DNA from: an uncultured Sutterella sp.
GTDB lineage: Bacteria > Pseudomonadota > Gammaproteobacteria > Burkholderiales > Burkholderiaceae_F
DNA: 48,715 nucleotides
Reading direction: 5' to 3'
Assembly: GCA_900754475.1 (NCBI GenBank)
Contig: CAAECY010000141.1
Coordinates: 1-48,715 of the forward strand
In this document: positions 32,931 through 41,824 of the stretch, piece after piece
How positions within the stretch are numbered: the stretch's first letter is position 1
How the letters are laid out: each line of letters starts with the position of its first letter
Notes under the pieces: generated by a model
Databases searched by the model: none
What the model saw: only the letters and a program-made list of their open reading frames with translations
What the model was told of the DNA's origin: nothing
Translations under genes and position numbers: made by a program

Positions 32931-35675
32931 TCAGGCCTTCTTCACGCGAACGGCCGTCTTCTTGTAGTCGGGCTCAAGAGAGATCGGGTCGGTCGCGTCG
33001 ATGCAGACGGAGTTCGTGCGCACCTTTTCGTCGAAGAAGGCGAGCCACGTGGAACCCTTCGGCATCAGCTGACGGGCCTGGGTTTCGACCACCGCACGGC
33101 ATTCGCCGTAGCGGCTTTCCACGAGCGCCGTGTCGCCGCGCTTGAGGCCGCGCTTCTCGGCGTCGGCCGGGTGCATGTAAAGGAGCGCCGACGGAGCCGC
33201 ACGGTGCAATTCCGGCACGCGGCGCGTCATCGAGCCCGTGTGCCAGTGCTCGAGGATGCGGCCCGTGGAGAGCCACAGGTCGTAGTGCCCGTCGGGCTGC
33301 TCGACCGGAGCGGCGTACGGACGGAAGAAGATCTTGGCCTTGCCCGGATGCGCCTTGGCGGTCTTGTCGGTGACGCCCGTGAGGTTCCCCGTGGGGATCT
33401 CCTTCATGAGAGGACCGTAAAAGAGGTTCTCTTCCTTGGCGTACGGGTCGAAGGCCGTGTTGAAGCGGTAGGGCGTTTCCTTGCCGTCGACGACCGGCCA
33501 CAGGAGCCCCTTCACGTCTTCGCGCATGTACGTGTCGAAGTCCGCGAGGTCGTGACCGTGACCGAGCGTGAACTTGCGATATTCGTCGAAGAGCGCCTTT
33601 TCGGGGAAGTACGGGAGACCGAGCGCCTCGCCCGTGCCGTTGAGTTCGTTCGGGTACTTCGGATCGGGCCACACGGCGGCCGCACGGTCGCCCGTCGGCG
33701 CAAAGAGCGCGTCGAAGAGCGTCGACTCGGGTTTGAGACCCATTTCGGCGGCCTTTTCGAGGATGCTCGGGAGCTTGTCGCCCGGGACGCCCTTGAGAGG
33801 CGTTTCACCCCAGACTTCGGCGAGCGTGAAGCGCTTGGAGAGTTCCATCATCATCCAGACGTCCGAGCGCGCGTCGCCCGCGGGCTTGACGAGCTGGTGC
33901 CAGCCCTGCGTGCGTCGTTCGCCGTTGCCGTAAAGGCCCCACTTCTCGAAGTGGGCCGCCGCCGGCAGGATGAGGTCGGCGGAGCGGGCGGAGAAGGTCG
34001 GGTAGATGTCCGACACGACGACGAAGGCGTCCGGACGACGGGCGGCCTTGAGCCAGTGCGTGTTGTTGGGAGCCGACTGCAGAATGTTGACGACCTGCGT
34101 CCACACGAAGTCGATCGAGCCGTCTTCGAGGCCGCGCAGCATTTCCATGAGCGACGCGCCGACCTTCGGATTGAGGGTGCCGGCAGGGAGCTTCCAGAGG
34201 CTTTCCGTCTTCGCGCGGTGCTTCGGGTTCGCCACGAGCATGTCGGAAGGCAGTCGGTGGCAGAAGGCGCCCACTTCGCGGGCGGAACCGCAGGCGGAGG
34301 GCTGGCCGGTGAGCGAGAAGGCGCCGTTTCCGGGCAGACCGTGCTTGCCGAGGAGAAGGTGCATCGAATAGACGAGCTCGTTCACCCAGACGCCGCGCTG
34401 GTGCTGGTTGAAGCCCATGCACCAGAAGCTCATCAGGTTGCGCTTCGTGTCGCAGACGAGGTCGGCCAAAGCCATGAGCTTCGCGCGGAAGGTGTCGATC
34501 GACTCTTCGTCGTCGCCCTTGGCGAGCTCGGCCACGAAGTCGAGCGTGTAGGGTTCGATCCCGCGCTTGAAGTCTTCGAACGAAATCTGCCAGTGGTTGC
34601 CGGCCGTGCCGCCCGAATTCTTCTGTTCGACCACTTCACCCGCCTTGCGGCCCTGCGCAACGGCTTCGTAACGGTCGAGCTTCACTCGGAGCTGCCGCTC
34701 GAGCGTGTCCTTTTCGGAGGGCTTGGCGAATTCCGAGGTCGTGCGCAGGCCGTAACCGATGTCGGTCACGCCCGCGGCGAAGATGCAGTGCTTCTCGACG
34801 AAGGCCTTGTCGACGAGACCGCGACGCACGATTTCGCGCAGGAGGAAGTTGACGATGGCGAGGTCCGTATTGGGGCGGAAGACGATCGTTTCGTCCGCGA
34901 GGTTCGAGGAGCTGTTGCGGAAGGTCGTCACGTTGACGATCTTCGTCGAGCGCGCGGTGAGCTTGCGGTTCGCCACGCGGGACCAAAGCACCGGGTGCGC
35001 TTCGGCCATGTTGTTGCCCCAGAGAATGATCGTGTCGGCCTTTTCGATGTCCTCGTAGTTGTTGGCCGGTTCGTCGATGCCGAACGTCTGATAGAAGGCG
35101 ACGACGGCCGAGGCCATGCAGAGGCGCGCGTTCGGGTCGAGGTTGTTCGAGCGCAAACCGCCCTTAACGAACTTCGACGCCGTGTAGGCTTCCGGAATCG
35201 TGTACTGACCCGAGCCGATCACCGAAAGGGCGGCGGGGCCCTTGGCGGCGAGGGTCTTTTTCATCTGACGGGCCATTTCGTCGAGAGCCTCGTCCCAGGT
35301 GACGGGTTCGAACTTGCCCTGCTTGTCGAACTTGCCGTCTTTGCGACGCATCAGGGGCTGCGTGAGACGGTCGGAGCCGTACATGATCTTCGCGTTGAAG
35401 TAGCCCTTCACGCAGTTGAGACCGCGGTTGACGGGAGCGTCGGGATCGCCCTTCGTGGCGACGACGCGACCGTCGCGCACGCCGACCAAAAGGCCGCAAC
35501 CCGTGCCGCAGAAGCGGCACACGCCTTTGTGCCAGAGGATGCCGTCGTCGGCCGCCTTGGCGGCTTCGGCCTGGGCTTGAGTGACGGGGATGCCGAGGGA
35601 AAGGGCGGCGGCGCCGGCGAGGCCCGACTTGATCAGGTCGCGTCGCTGGAAGGTGAGCGGTCGTTCGTGGGTCAT
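32931..35675 (-). CDS. napA: Periplasmic nitrate reductase catalytic subunit NapA
   Basis: A 914-residue Mo-bis-MGD enzyme that reduces nitrate to nitrite. It has a twin-arginine signal (QRRDLIKSGLAG), a [4Fe-4S] site CRFCGTGCGLLVGV...NCVKGYF near residues 50-90, and the molybdopterin domains. Cys in NLDPNARLCMASAV is the likely Mo ligand. E. coli NapA is about 830 residues; this long form resembles the ~925-residue epsilonproteobacterial type, and the following gene order G-H-B is the same as there. The ATG at 35675 starts at the Tat signal; the frame extends upstream without NapA sequence. Confidence 0.96.
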   Translation of the reverse strand: MTHERPLTFQRRDLIKSGLAGAAALSLGIPVTQAQAEAAKAADDGILWHKGVCRFCGTGCGLLVGVRDGRVVATKGDPDAPVNRGLNCVKGYFNAKIMYGSDRLTQPLMRRKDGKFDKQGKFEPVTWDEALDEMARQMKKTLAAKGPAALSVIGSGQYTIPEAYTASKFVKGGLRSNNLDPNARLCMASAVVAFYQTFGIDEPANNYEDIEKADTIILWGNNMAEAHPVLWSRVANRKLTARSTKIVNVTTFRNSSSNLADETIVFRPNTDLAIVNFLLREIVRRGLVDKAFVEKHCIFAAGVTDIGYGLRTTSEFAKPSEKDTLERQLRVKLDRYEAVAQGRKAGEVVEQKNSGGTAGNHWQISFEDFKRGIEPYTLDFVAELAKGDDEESIDTFRAKLMALADLVCDTKRNLMSFWCMGFNQHQRGVWVNELVYSMHLLLGKHGLPGNGAFSLTGQPSACGSAREVGAFCHRLPSDMLVANPKHRAKTESLWKLPAGTLNPKVGASLMEMLRGLEDGSIDFVWTQVVNILQSAPNNTHWLKAARRPDAFVVVSDIYPTFSARSADLILPAAAHFEKWGLYGNGERRTQGWHQLVKPAGDARSDVWMMMELSKRFTLAEVWGETPLKGVPGDKLPSILEKAAEMGLKPESTLFDALFAPTGDRAAAVWPDPKYPNELNGTGEALGLPYFPEKALFDEYRKFTLGHGHDLADFDTYMREDVKGLLWPVVDGKETPYRFNTAFDPYAKEENLFYGPLMKEIPTGNLTGVTDKTAKAHPGKAKIFFRPYAAPVEQPDGHYDLWLSTGRILEHWHTGSMTRRVPELHRAAPSALLYMHPADAEKRGLKRGDTALVESRYGECRAVVETQARQLMPKGSTWLAFFDEKVRTNSVCIDATDPISLEPDYKKTAVRVKKA

Positions 35676-35751
35676 GATGCGTAGTCGTAAGAGGAGTGGT
35701 CGGAGCGGTGCGGCCCGGGGCCGCGGAGAGCGAAGGTGCGGGCGCGGCCCG

Positions 35752-35997
35752 TCAGCCTTCCGTGGGTTCGTCGATGCGGTGTTCGATGAGGCTGACGTCG
35801 AGCACGCCGCTCGCGCGGCGCACGAGCTCGAAAATCCGAACTTCTTCGTCGACGTTTTCGGCTTCGATCGTGCAGACGATGCGACGCGTGGTCGGGTCCG
35901 TGGCATGGACGTCCACGCCGTCGATCTCGGACGCGGCGCGAACCGCATCGTCCAGGCGACCTTCTTCGGCCACCACGAGAATGGAGGAATAGTTCAT
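35752..35997 (-). CDS. napD: NapD chaperone for NapA maturation
   Basis: An 81-residue cytoplasmic protein starting MNYSSILVVAEEGRLDDAV, with the GVDVHATDPTTRRIVCTIEA strand and the GVLDVSLIEHRID C-terminus typical of NapD. It binds the NapA Tat signal peptide and delays export until the cofactor is loaded. It is first in the operon napD-A-G-H-B, 76 bases before napA. Confidence 0.88.
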   Translation of the reverse strand: MNYSSILVVAEEGRLDDAVRAASEIDGVDVHATDPTTRRIVCTIEAENVDEEVRIFELVRRASGVLDVSLIEHRIDEPTEG

Positions 35998-36082
35998 GGA
36001 AAAACGGGGTCTTCGAGTGTCGGAAAAGAACGTCGGGGCGACGTTGAAACCGGAACCGTTTGATGCGGAACTCTCGGTTTTT

Positions 36083-36088
36083 ATTATA
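36083..36088 (-). promoter_or_regulatory. Possible -10 element of the nap operon
   Basis: On the minus strand a perfect TATAAT lies 85 bases before the napD ATG, within an AT-rich stretch unlike its surroundings. No good -35 box is visible, which would fit an activator-dependent promoter (NarL and/or FNR), though I found no clear FNR site. Confidence 0.45.
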
Positions 36089-36121
36089 AAAATCCGACAA
36101 AAATGAACCAGCCCCCGTTGT

Positions 36122-36162
36122 GGAGAGGGAATCGATCCGTCGCCTCTCCCGAATGGGGGAGG
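36122..36162 (-). other. Overlapping hairpins between the MFS gene and the nap operon
   Basis: CCTCTCCC (36143-36150) can pair with GGGGGAGG (36155-36162), with one G-T pair, or its CCTCTCC part can pair with GGAGAGG (36122-36128). The two structures exclude each other. They lie 50-90 bases beyond the MFS stop, upstream of the possible nap promoter, so they may end the MFS transcript. No T-run follows. Confidence 0.4.
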
Positions 36163-36212
36163 GCGTGTGCCCCCAAGGGGAGCGAAGCGCCCGAGAGCGC
36201 CGAAAAACGGCG

Positions 36213-37424
36213 TTACGACGCCCCGTCGTCGAATTTCGACGCGAGTGCCGTGAGGAGTGCGGCTACGAGGAGAAGCGCGGCGAGGAAGTAGGGAAGCCCC
36301 GCGGCGAGCGCCGACGGGTCCTGTCGACCGGCGTAGAAGATGAGCGGCGTGCCGATCAGGGGACTCACGGCACCCGTAAAGCTGTTGAGCGAACTGACGG
36401 CTCCCATGCGAACGCCCTGTCGCGTGGCGTCGCCCGTGCGGCTCACAAGCCCCTGAACCGTGGGGCCGACGATTCCCATGAGGGCGAACGCGCACATGAG
36501 CAAGGCGGCAAGCGGCCCCGAAGTCGAAAGTCCCATGCCGAGAAGCGCGAGGAGCCCGACCAAGAGCCCGATCGTGACGATCCGCTTGGGCGAGAGGCGC
36601 CGCGCCGCTTTCGGCAGAAGCCACCCCTGCGTGAACGTGATCGAGAGCCCGAGCGCGAAAATGGAAAAGCCGATCGCCTGAGGCGTCCAGCCGTAACGGA
36701 ATTCCGTATAAAGCGCCCACGTGCATTGGACGACGCTTTGCGAAAGCGTGTAGAGCACGACGATCGCGAGCGCGGGAACGAGCGCGCGCTCGCGCCCGAG
36801 TTCGGCGAGGGCGCCGAAGGGGTGCATCCGCCGCCAGGGGATCGGCGTCGTGTCGGGCGTCGTGAGGCTCTCGGGCAGAACGAAAAGCCCGTAGAGGAAA
36901 TTAAGGAAGCAAATGACCGCGGCGACGGCAAAGGGAAGTCTCGGATCGTATTCGCCGAGAAGACCCCCCAGGGCCGGCCCGAGCACGAAGGCGATCCCGA
37001 AGATGGCGCCGATTCGGCCGAAAGCGGCGGTGCGTCGATCGGCGGGCGTCACGTCGGCGATGTAGGCCTGCGCCACCACGATATTGGAACTGAGGGCGCC
37101 GCCCGCGATGCGGGAAAGAAGGAGAAGCTCCACCGAGGTCGTCACGGCCGGAACGATCATCATCAGCGCGAGCCCGGCGATGCCCGCGAGCAGCACCGGG
37201 CGCCGTCCGATGCGGTCCGAAAGAGCTCCGATGAGCGGAGCGAAGAAAAACTGCATGAGGCCGTAACTCACCATGACGGCCCCGTACCAGAGAGTCTGCT
37301 CGTCGGGCGAATTCGTCAGCGTGCCGATCAGGCGCGGCAATACGGGGATGATCAACCCGATGCCCAGGGCGTCGAGAAGGACGCAGGCCAGCACGAATCC
37401 GACGGCGGGGCGATGGGAGGACAT
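36213..37424 (-). CDS. MFS transporter, TetA-like (DHA1 family)
   Basis: A 403-residue, 12-helix drug:proton antiporter-type carrier. The N-terminal DALGIGLIIPVLPRLI, YGLMQFFFAPLIGALSDRIGRRPVLL (MFS motif A), AYIADVTPADRRTAAFG and GPALGGLLGEYDPRLPF are close to those of TetA tetracycline exporters. Tetracycline transport is a possibility only; many chromosomal DHA1 carriers share these motifs. The ATG at 37424 begins MSSHRPAVGF; a GTG at 37463 would add 13 residues. It is not part of an evident resistance cassette or mobile element. Confidence 0.85.
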   Translation of the reverse strand: MSSHRPAVGFVLACVLLDALGIGLIIPVLPRLIGTLTNSPDEQTLWYGAVMVSYGLMQFFFAPLIGALSDRIGRRPVLLAGIAGLALMMIVPAVTTSVELLLLSRIAGGALSSNIVVAQAYIADVTPADRRTAAFGRIGAIFGIAFVLGPALGGLLGEYDPRLPFAVAAVICFLNFLYGLFVLPESLTTPDTTPIPWRRMHPFGALAELGRERALVPALAIVVLYTLSQSVVQCTWALYTEFRYGWTPQAIGFSIFALGLSITFTQGWLLPKAARRLSPKRIVTIGLLVGLLALLGMGLSTSGPLAALLMCAFALMGIVGPTVQGLVSRTGDATRQGVRMGAVSSLNSFTGAVSPLIGTPLIFYAGRQDPSALAAGLPYFLAALLLVAALLTALASKFDDGAS

Positions 37425-37753
37425 AACGGACGAAGCAAACGATGGGGCCGGGTCGGGGCGCACCCCCGACCAAGCCCCGAATAATCAGGGTTCGGAGGAA
37501 AAAATATACCGTGTTCGGCCCTCGGGTGCTTGAGTAACATGTCGACACGCAAACGTGTCTAGCAAAATTGTTCAAGATCAAGGGCGCGGGAATTACCGCA
37601 TTGCAGGCATTGAAACCCCGGGAATTTTCGTCAGGGTTTCCTTCTGCGCGTCCCGCTCGATGTTAAGGTAGAAACGTATCAACAAAGCGGGCGGCCGCCG
37701 ACATGTCCCGAGAAAGTGCGCCCGTTGGTGTTCAACAACCCGGAGATTTCTAT
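37425..37753. other. Non-coding gap between the MFS gene and sstT
   Basis: This 329-base divergent spacer holds the promoters of both genes. Small hairpins are visible: GACACG/CGTGTC (37544-37559) and GAAACCC/GGGTTTC (37612-37640). The second lies about 115 bases before the sstT start. I see no gene or known regulatory RNA in it. Confidence 0.5.
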
Positions 37754-38986
37754 ATGAATCGCGTCTTTAAGTTCGCGATGCCCTTCCTACAGGCATCGCT
37801 CGTAAAGCAAATTTTGGTCGGGCTCGTGCTCGGTATCGCTTTGGGCATGGTTGCTCCGAGCGTTGCGGTTTCGATGGGTTTTCTCGGGACAATCTTCGTT
37901 ACGGCCCTCAAGGGCGTGGCGCCCATCCTCGTCTTCGTGCTCGTCATGTCTTCGATCGCCAACCAGCGCATCGGAGACGGAGATCTCCACATCAAGCCGA
38001 TTCTCGTTCTTTACATGGTGGGCACGTTCGGCGCGGCCGTCATTGCCGTGATCGCGAGCTTCCTTTGGCCGACGGAAATCACGCTCGTGGCTCCGCCCGA
38101 GTCGGCGAGCGCCCCGGCGGGCATCTTCGAAGTGTTCGAGAACCTGATTCTCAACGTCGTCGACAATCCGGTGCACGCCATTTCGAGCGGCAACTACATC
38201 GGCATTCTCGCCTGGTCGATCGCCATGGGGGTCGTGCTGCGTCACGGCACGCCCGCCACGCGCGAAGTGCTCTCCGACGCCGCCAAGGGCGTGGAATTCA
38301 TCGTTCGTCTGGTGATCCGTTTCGCTCCGATCGGTATTTTCGGTCTGGTGAGCTCGACCCTCGCCACGACGGGCCTTGAAGCCATGGCGGGCTACGTGAA
38401 GCTCCTCGCGGTGCTTCTCGGCACGATGGCGGTCGTGGCCTTCGTCGTGAATCCGTTCCTTGTCTGGCTCATGATTCGTCGCAATCCGTATCCCTACACC
38501 CTGATGACGATTCGCGAGTCGGGCGTGGCCGCCTTCTTCACGCGCTCGTCGGCCGCCAACATTCCGGTGAACCTGGAAATCTGCCGTCGACTCAATCTGC
38601 CCGAGTCCACGTACGCGGTGTCGATTCCGGTCGGCGCCACCGTCAACATGGCCGGTGCCGCGATCACGATCACGGTGCTCACGCTCTCGGCCGCGTACTC
38701 GCTCGGCGTGGCGATCGACATTCCCACCGCGATTTTCCTCTCCTTCATCGCTTCGGTCTGTGCGGCGGGTGCGTCGGGCGTCCCCGGGGGCTCCCTCATG
38801 CTGATTCCGCTCGCTTGCGGCTTGTTCGGCATCGACCAGAACACCGCGATGCAGGTGGTGGCCGTGGGCTTCATCATCGGCGTCCTGCAGGACTCCTGTG
38901 AAACGGCGCTCAATTCCTCGAGCGACGCGCTCTTTACGATCGCGGCCTGCAAGCGTGCGGAACGCCTGCGTCAGCCGATGAGCTGA
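37754..38986 (+). CDS. sstT: Serine/threonine:sodium symporter SstT
   Basis: A 410-residue inner-membrane carrier of the same DAACS superfamily as DctA, but with SstT signatures: ASLVKQILVGLVLGIALG near the N-terminus, TRSSAANIPVNLEICRRL in the serine hairpin and SIPVGATVNMAGAAITITVL. It imports serine and threonine with sodium, a useful carbon source for an asaccharolytic gut bacterium (inference). The ATG at 37754 has GGAGA upstream. It stands alone. Confidence 0.93.
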   Translation: MNRVFKFAMPFLQASLVKQILVGLVLGIALGMVAPSVAVSMGFLGTIFVTALKGVAPILVFVLVMSSIANQRIGDGDLHIKPILVLYMVGTFGAAVIAVIASFLWPTEITLVAPPESASAPAGIFEVFENLILNVVDNPVHAISSGNYIGILAWSIAMGVVLRHGTPATREVLSDAAKGVEFIVRLVIRFAPIGIFGLVSSTLATTGLEAMAGYVKLLAVLLGTMAVVAFVVNPFLVWLMIRRNPYPYTLMTIRESGVAAFFTRSSAANIPVNLEICRRLNLPESTYAVSIPVGATVNMAGAAITITVLTLSAAYSLGVAIDIPTAIFLSFIASVCAAGASGVPGGSLMLIPLACGLFGIDQNTAMQVVAVGFIIGVLQDSCETALNSSSDALFTIAACKRAERLRQPMS

Positions 38987-39015
38987 AGCAACTGACCGAC
39001 GCGAACGCAACGCGC

Positions 39016-39055
39016 AAAAAACGGGGCCTGCCGGAAACGGCGGGCCCCGTTTTTT
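39016..39055. terminator. Terminator after sstT
   Basis: AAAAAACGGGGCC-t-GCCG pairs with CGGC-g-GGCCCCGTTTTTT around GAAA. It is a strong hairpin flanked by A and T runs. Confidence 0.92.
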
Positions 39056-39119
39056 CGAGCGGCGCATACGGTCGGGTACAATGGCCGGATTGCCGTTTTT
39101 TCAGAAGTTTCGCCCGTTT

Positions 39120-40943
39120 ATGATCCGTTATTCGTCACCTCAGGAAGCGCTCCGACGCGTCTTCGGCTACGACAGTTTCCGAGGATTCCAGGAAGAGGTC
39201 GTGAAGACCGTCGTGGAGGGACGGGACGCCTTGGTGCTGATGCCTACGGGCGGCGGCAAAAGTCTCTGCTACCAGATCCCCGCGCTCTTGCGCGACGGCG
39301 TGGCGGTGGTGATTTCGCCCCTCATCGCGCTCATGCAGGATCAGGTCGACGCTCTGGAGGAAGCGGGCGTGCGCGCCGCCTACCTCAATTCGACCCAGAC
39401 GCCCGAAGAGGCGGCCGACGTGCGCGCGGCGCTACAGCGCGGCGAGGTGGACCTTCTTTACATCGCGCCCGAGCGGCTCATGACCGCGGGCATGGGGCGG
39501 CTGCTCGACGGTTTGCGTCTGTCGCTCTTTGCCATCGACGAAGCGCATTGCGTGAGCGTCTGGGGGCACGACTTCCGACCCGAATATGGGGCGCTTTCGC
39601 ACCTGCGGGAGCGCTGGCCCGACGTGCCGCGCATCGCGCTTACCGCCACGGCGGACCGGAAAACGCGCGAAGAAATCGTCGAGAAGCTGCTCGTCGAACC
39701 CCGGGAATTCGTGGCGAGCTTCGACCGGCCGAACATCTTTTACCGCGTCGTTGAAAAAAAGAACGTGAAGGAGCAGCTCCTCTCCTTCATCCGCTCGGAG
39801 CACCCCGGCGAGTGCGGCGTCGTCTACTGCCTGGCGCGCCGCACGACGGAAGAGGTGGCCGAGCATCTGAACGCGGCGGGCATTCACGCACTTCACTACC
39901 ACGCGGGGCTCTCGGCCGAGGAGCGCTCGCGGCGTCTTTCGGAATTTTTGCGCTGCGACGACACCGTGATGGTGGCGACGATTGCGTTCGGCATGGGGAT
40001 CGACAAGCCGAACGTGCGTTTCGTCGCGCACGTCGACATGCCCAAGTCGATCGAAGGCTATTTCCAGGAAACGGGGCGCGCGGGCCGCGACGGACTACCG
40101 GCGGATGCGTGGATGGCGTACGGGCTCTCCGACGTCATGACCCAGAAGTACCTGATCGATCAGGGGAACGCCGACTCCCTCTACAAGGAGCTCTCCGTAC
40201 AAAAGCTCGACGCCATGCTTGCCTACGCCGAAGCGGGCGACTGCCGCCGGCAGCGGCTTCTCGCCTATTTCGGCGAGGCGAGCGCGCCGTGCGGGCACTG
40301 CGACAACTGCAAGGACCCGCCCGAGATGGTCGACATGACGATCGAAGCGCAGAAGCTCCTCTCCTGCATCGTTCGGGTGCAGAAGATGAGCGGCGTGAGT
40401 TTCGGCGCCACGCACGTGATCAACATTTTGCTCGGGCGCGAAAACGAGCGGATCGATTCGTTCGGGCATCGGGCGCTCTCCACGTACGGGATCGGGAAAG
40501 ACGTCTCGGAAGCGCAGTGGCGCATGGTGGTGAGGCAGCTTCTCGCGCGACACGCCCTCTGGGTCGACGTGGAGCGTTTCAACGCGCTTCGCCTCTCGCC
40601 CGAAACGGCGGCTCCGATTCTGAAGGGCGAGGAGCGCGTTTTCGTGCGCCGTCTCGTTCACAAGCGTCAGCGGAAAACCGCGGCACCTCAGAAGGACGAA
40701 ATCCTCCTGCGGCTCTCGAACACGTCCCGACGCATCTATCACGCGCTTCGGGACTGGCGGCGTACGCACGCCGCGGAAATCGGCAAGCCCCCCTACGTCA
40801 TTTTCAACGACCGCACGCTTGCGGCCATCGCCGAGGCGAAGCCGCAAAGCGAAGAGGAGCTCGCCGTCATTCAGGGGGTGGGCTCGCGCAAGCTCGAAAA
40901 CTACGGCGCGGACGTTCTGGAGATCGTCGGGCGCGAGCTCTGA
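39120..40943 (+). CDS. recQ: ATP-dependent DNA helicase RecQ
   Basis: A 607-residue 3'-5' DNA helicase for recombination and repair. It shows Walker A LMPTGGGKSLCYQIPALL, the DEAH box IDEAHCVSVWGHDFRPEY, helicase motif VI (ETGRAGRDG), an RQC zinc site (CRRQRLLAYFGEA, then CGHCDNC) and a C-terminal HRDC domain (VIFNDRTLAAIAEAKPQSEEEL, then VQGVGSRKLENYG-like). Full-length for RecQ. An earlier in-frame ATG (39081) overlaps a promoter-like TACAAT, so I prefer 39120. It is convergent with the SDR gene with only eight bases between stops. Confidence 0.95.
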   Translation: MIRYSSPQEALRRVFGYDSFRGFQEEVVKTVVEGRDALVLMPTGGGKSLCYQIPALLRDGVAVVISPLIALMQDQVDALEEAGVRAAYLNSTQTPEEAADVRAALQRGEVDLLYIAPERLMTAGMGRLLDGLRLSLFAIDEAHCVSVWGHDFRPEYGALSHLRERWPDVPRIALTATADRKTREEIVEKLLVEPREFVASFDRPNIFYRVVEKKNVKEQLLSFIRSEHPGECGVVYCLARRTTEEVAEHLNAAGIHALHYHAGLSAEERSRRLSEFLRCDDTVMVATIAFGMGIDKPNVRFVAHVDMPKSIEGYFQETGRAGRDGLPADAWMAYGLSDVMTQKYLIDQGNADSLYKELSVQKLDAMLAYAEAGDCRRQRLLAYFGEASAPCGHCDNCKDPPEMVDMTIEAQKLLSCIVRVQKMSGVSFGATHVINILLGRENERIDSFGHRALSTYGIGKDVSEAQWRMVVRQLLARHALWVDVERFNALRLSPETAAPILKGEERVFVRRLVHKRQRKTAAPQKDEILLRLSNTSRRIYHALRDWRRTHAAEIGKPPYVIFNDRTLAAIAEAKPQSEEELAVIQGVGSRKLENYGADVLEIVGREL

Positions 40944-40951
40944 GCGGGGAC

Positions 40952-41731
40952 TCAGAGGTCCTTGGGCGAGATGCGCGGCTTTTGCTTGCGCTTGGCGAGA
41001 ATGCGGTCGAAGAGCCAGTTGGGCAGAAGCCGGAGCACCTTTGCGAGTACGCCCATCTGCCACGGAATGACCGCATAGCTCGTACGGGCGAGAATCGCCT
41101 TGACGGCATCGCGGGCAAACTCGTCCGGAGTTTGCAGGAAAGGCATCTTGTAAGGATTCTTGGCCGTCAGGGGCGTCTGCACGAACCCCGGGCAAATCGT
41201 CGTCACGCGGATGCCGACCTTGCCCAATTCCACGCGCAGGCTTTCGCAGTACGTGATGACGGCGGACTTGCTCGCGCAATAGGCTTCGGACCCGGGCAGG
41301 CCGCGAATGCCCGCCACCGAACCGATCCCGACCAACTGACCCGTGCCGCGGGCCTTCATCGGCGCGATGAAGGGGTGGAAGGTGTTCGCCATGGCAAAGA
41401 CGTTCGTGCGGTACACCGCTTCGAGCACGTCGAGGTCTTCGTAGAACTCCGTTTTGACGCCGTGGGAGATGCCCGCATTGGCAATGACGATGTCGGCTCC
41501 GCCCGTCAGGCGTTCGAATTCGTGCGCGGCGGCGATGATCTCGTCGCGCTTCGTGACGTCGGCCGCAAACGCATGGTGACGTTCGCGCCCGCCCGGCAGC
41601 GTGTCGATGAGTTCGTCGAGTTTTTCGCGGCGACGGGCGACGAGACCGAGTACGGCGCCGCGGCGGGCGAATTCGCGGGCCATGGCTTCGCCGATCCCGC
41701 TCGAAGCGCCGGTGATGAAGACGTTGGGCAC
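40952..41731 (-). CDS. Short-chain dehydrogenase/reductase (SDR family)
   Basis: A 259-residue classical SDR. It has the cofactor motif FITGASSGIGEAMA (TGxxxGxG), the NAG motif (IVIANAGISHG), the catalytic Ser in IGSVAGIRG, Tyr/Lys in YCASKSAV, and PGFVQTPLT. The C-terminus is hydrophobic and basic (VLRLLPNWLFDRILAKRKQKP), suggesting membrane association. The substrate is unknown. It is downstream of dsbA on the same strand, beyond a terminator. Confidence 0.92.
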   Translation of the reverse strand: MPNVFITGASSGIGEAMAREFARRGAVLGLVARRREKLDELIDTLPGGRERHHAFAADVTKRDEIIAAAHEFERLTGGADIVIANAGISHGVKTEFYEDLDVLEAVYRTNVFAMANTFHPFIAPMKARGTGQLVGIGSVAGIRGLPGSEAYCASKSAVITYCESLRVELGKVGIRVTTICPGFVQTPLTAKNPYKMPFLQTPDEFARDAVKAILARTSYAVIPWQMGVLAKVLRLLPNWLFDRILAKRKQKPRISPKDL

Positions 41732-41768
41732 GGTGGGGCTCCGAAAAAGAAGAGAAAGACCAAAAGAA

Positions 41769-41812
41769 AACGGCAGGCCGATCCGTGAAAGACCTCCCTG
41801 CCGTTCGGTTCG
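41769..41812 (-). terminator. Terminator of dsbA
   Basis: AACGGCAGG (41769-41777) pairs with CCTGCCGTT (41797-41805). On the minus strand the stem is followed by TTCTTTTGG. It separates dsbA from the SDR gene. Confidence 0.7.
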
Positions 41813-41824
41813 GGGCGAGCGGGA

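Noticed and set aside
35998..36120. FNR site at the nap promoter
   Set aside because: Only a half-site-like TTTGATGCGGAAC is seen, downstream of the likely -10 element. It does not match TTGAT-N4-ATCAA.
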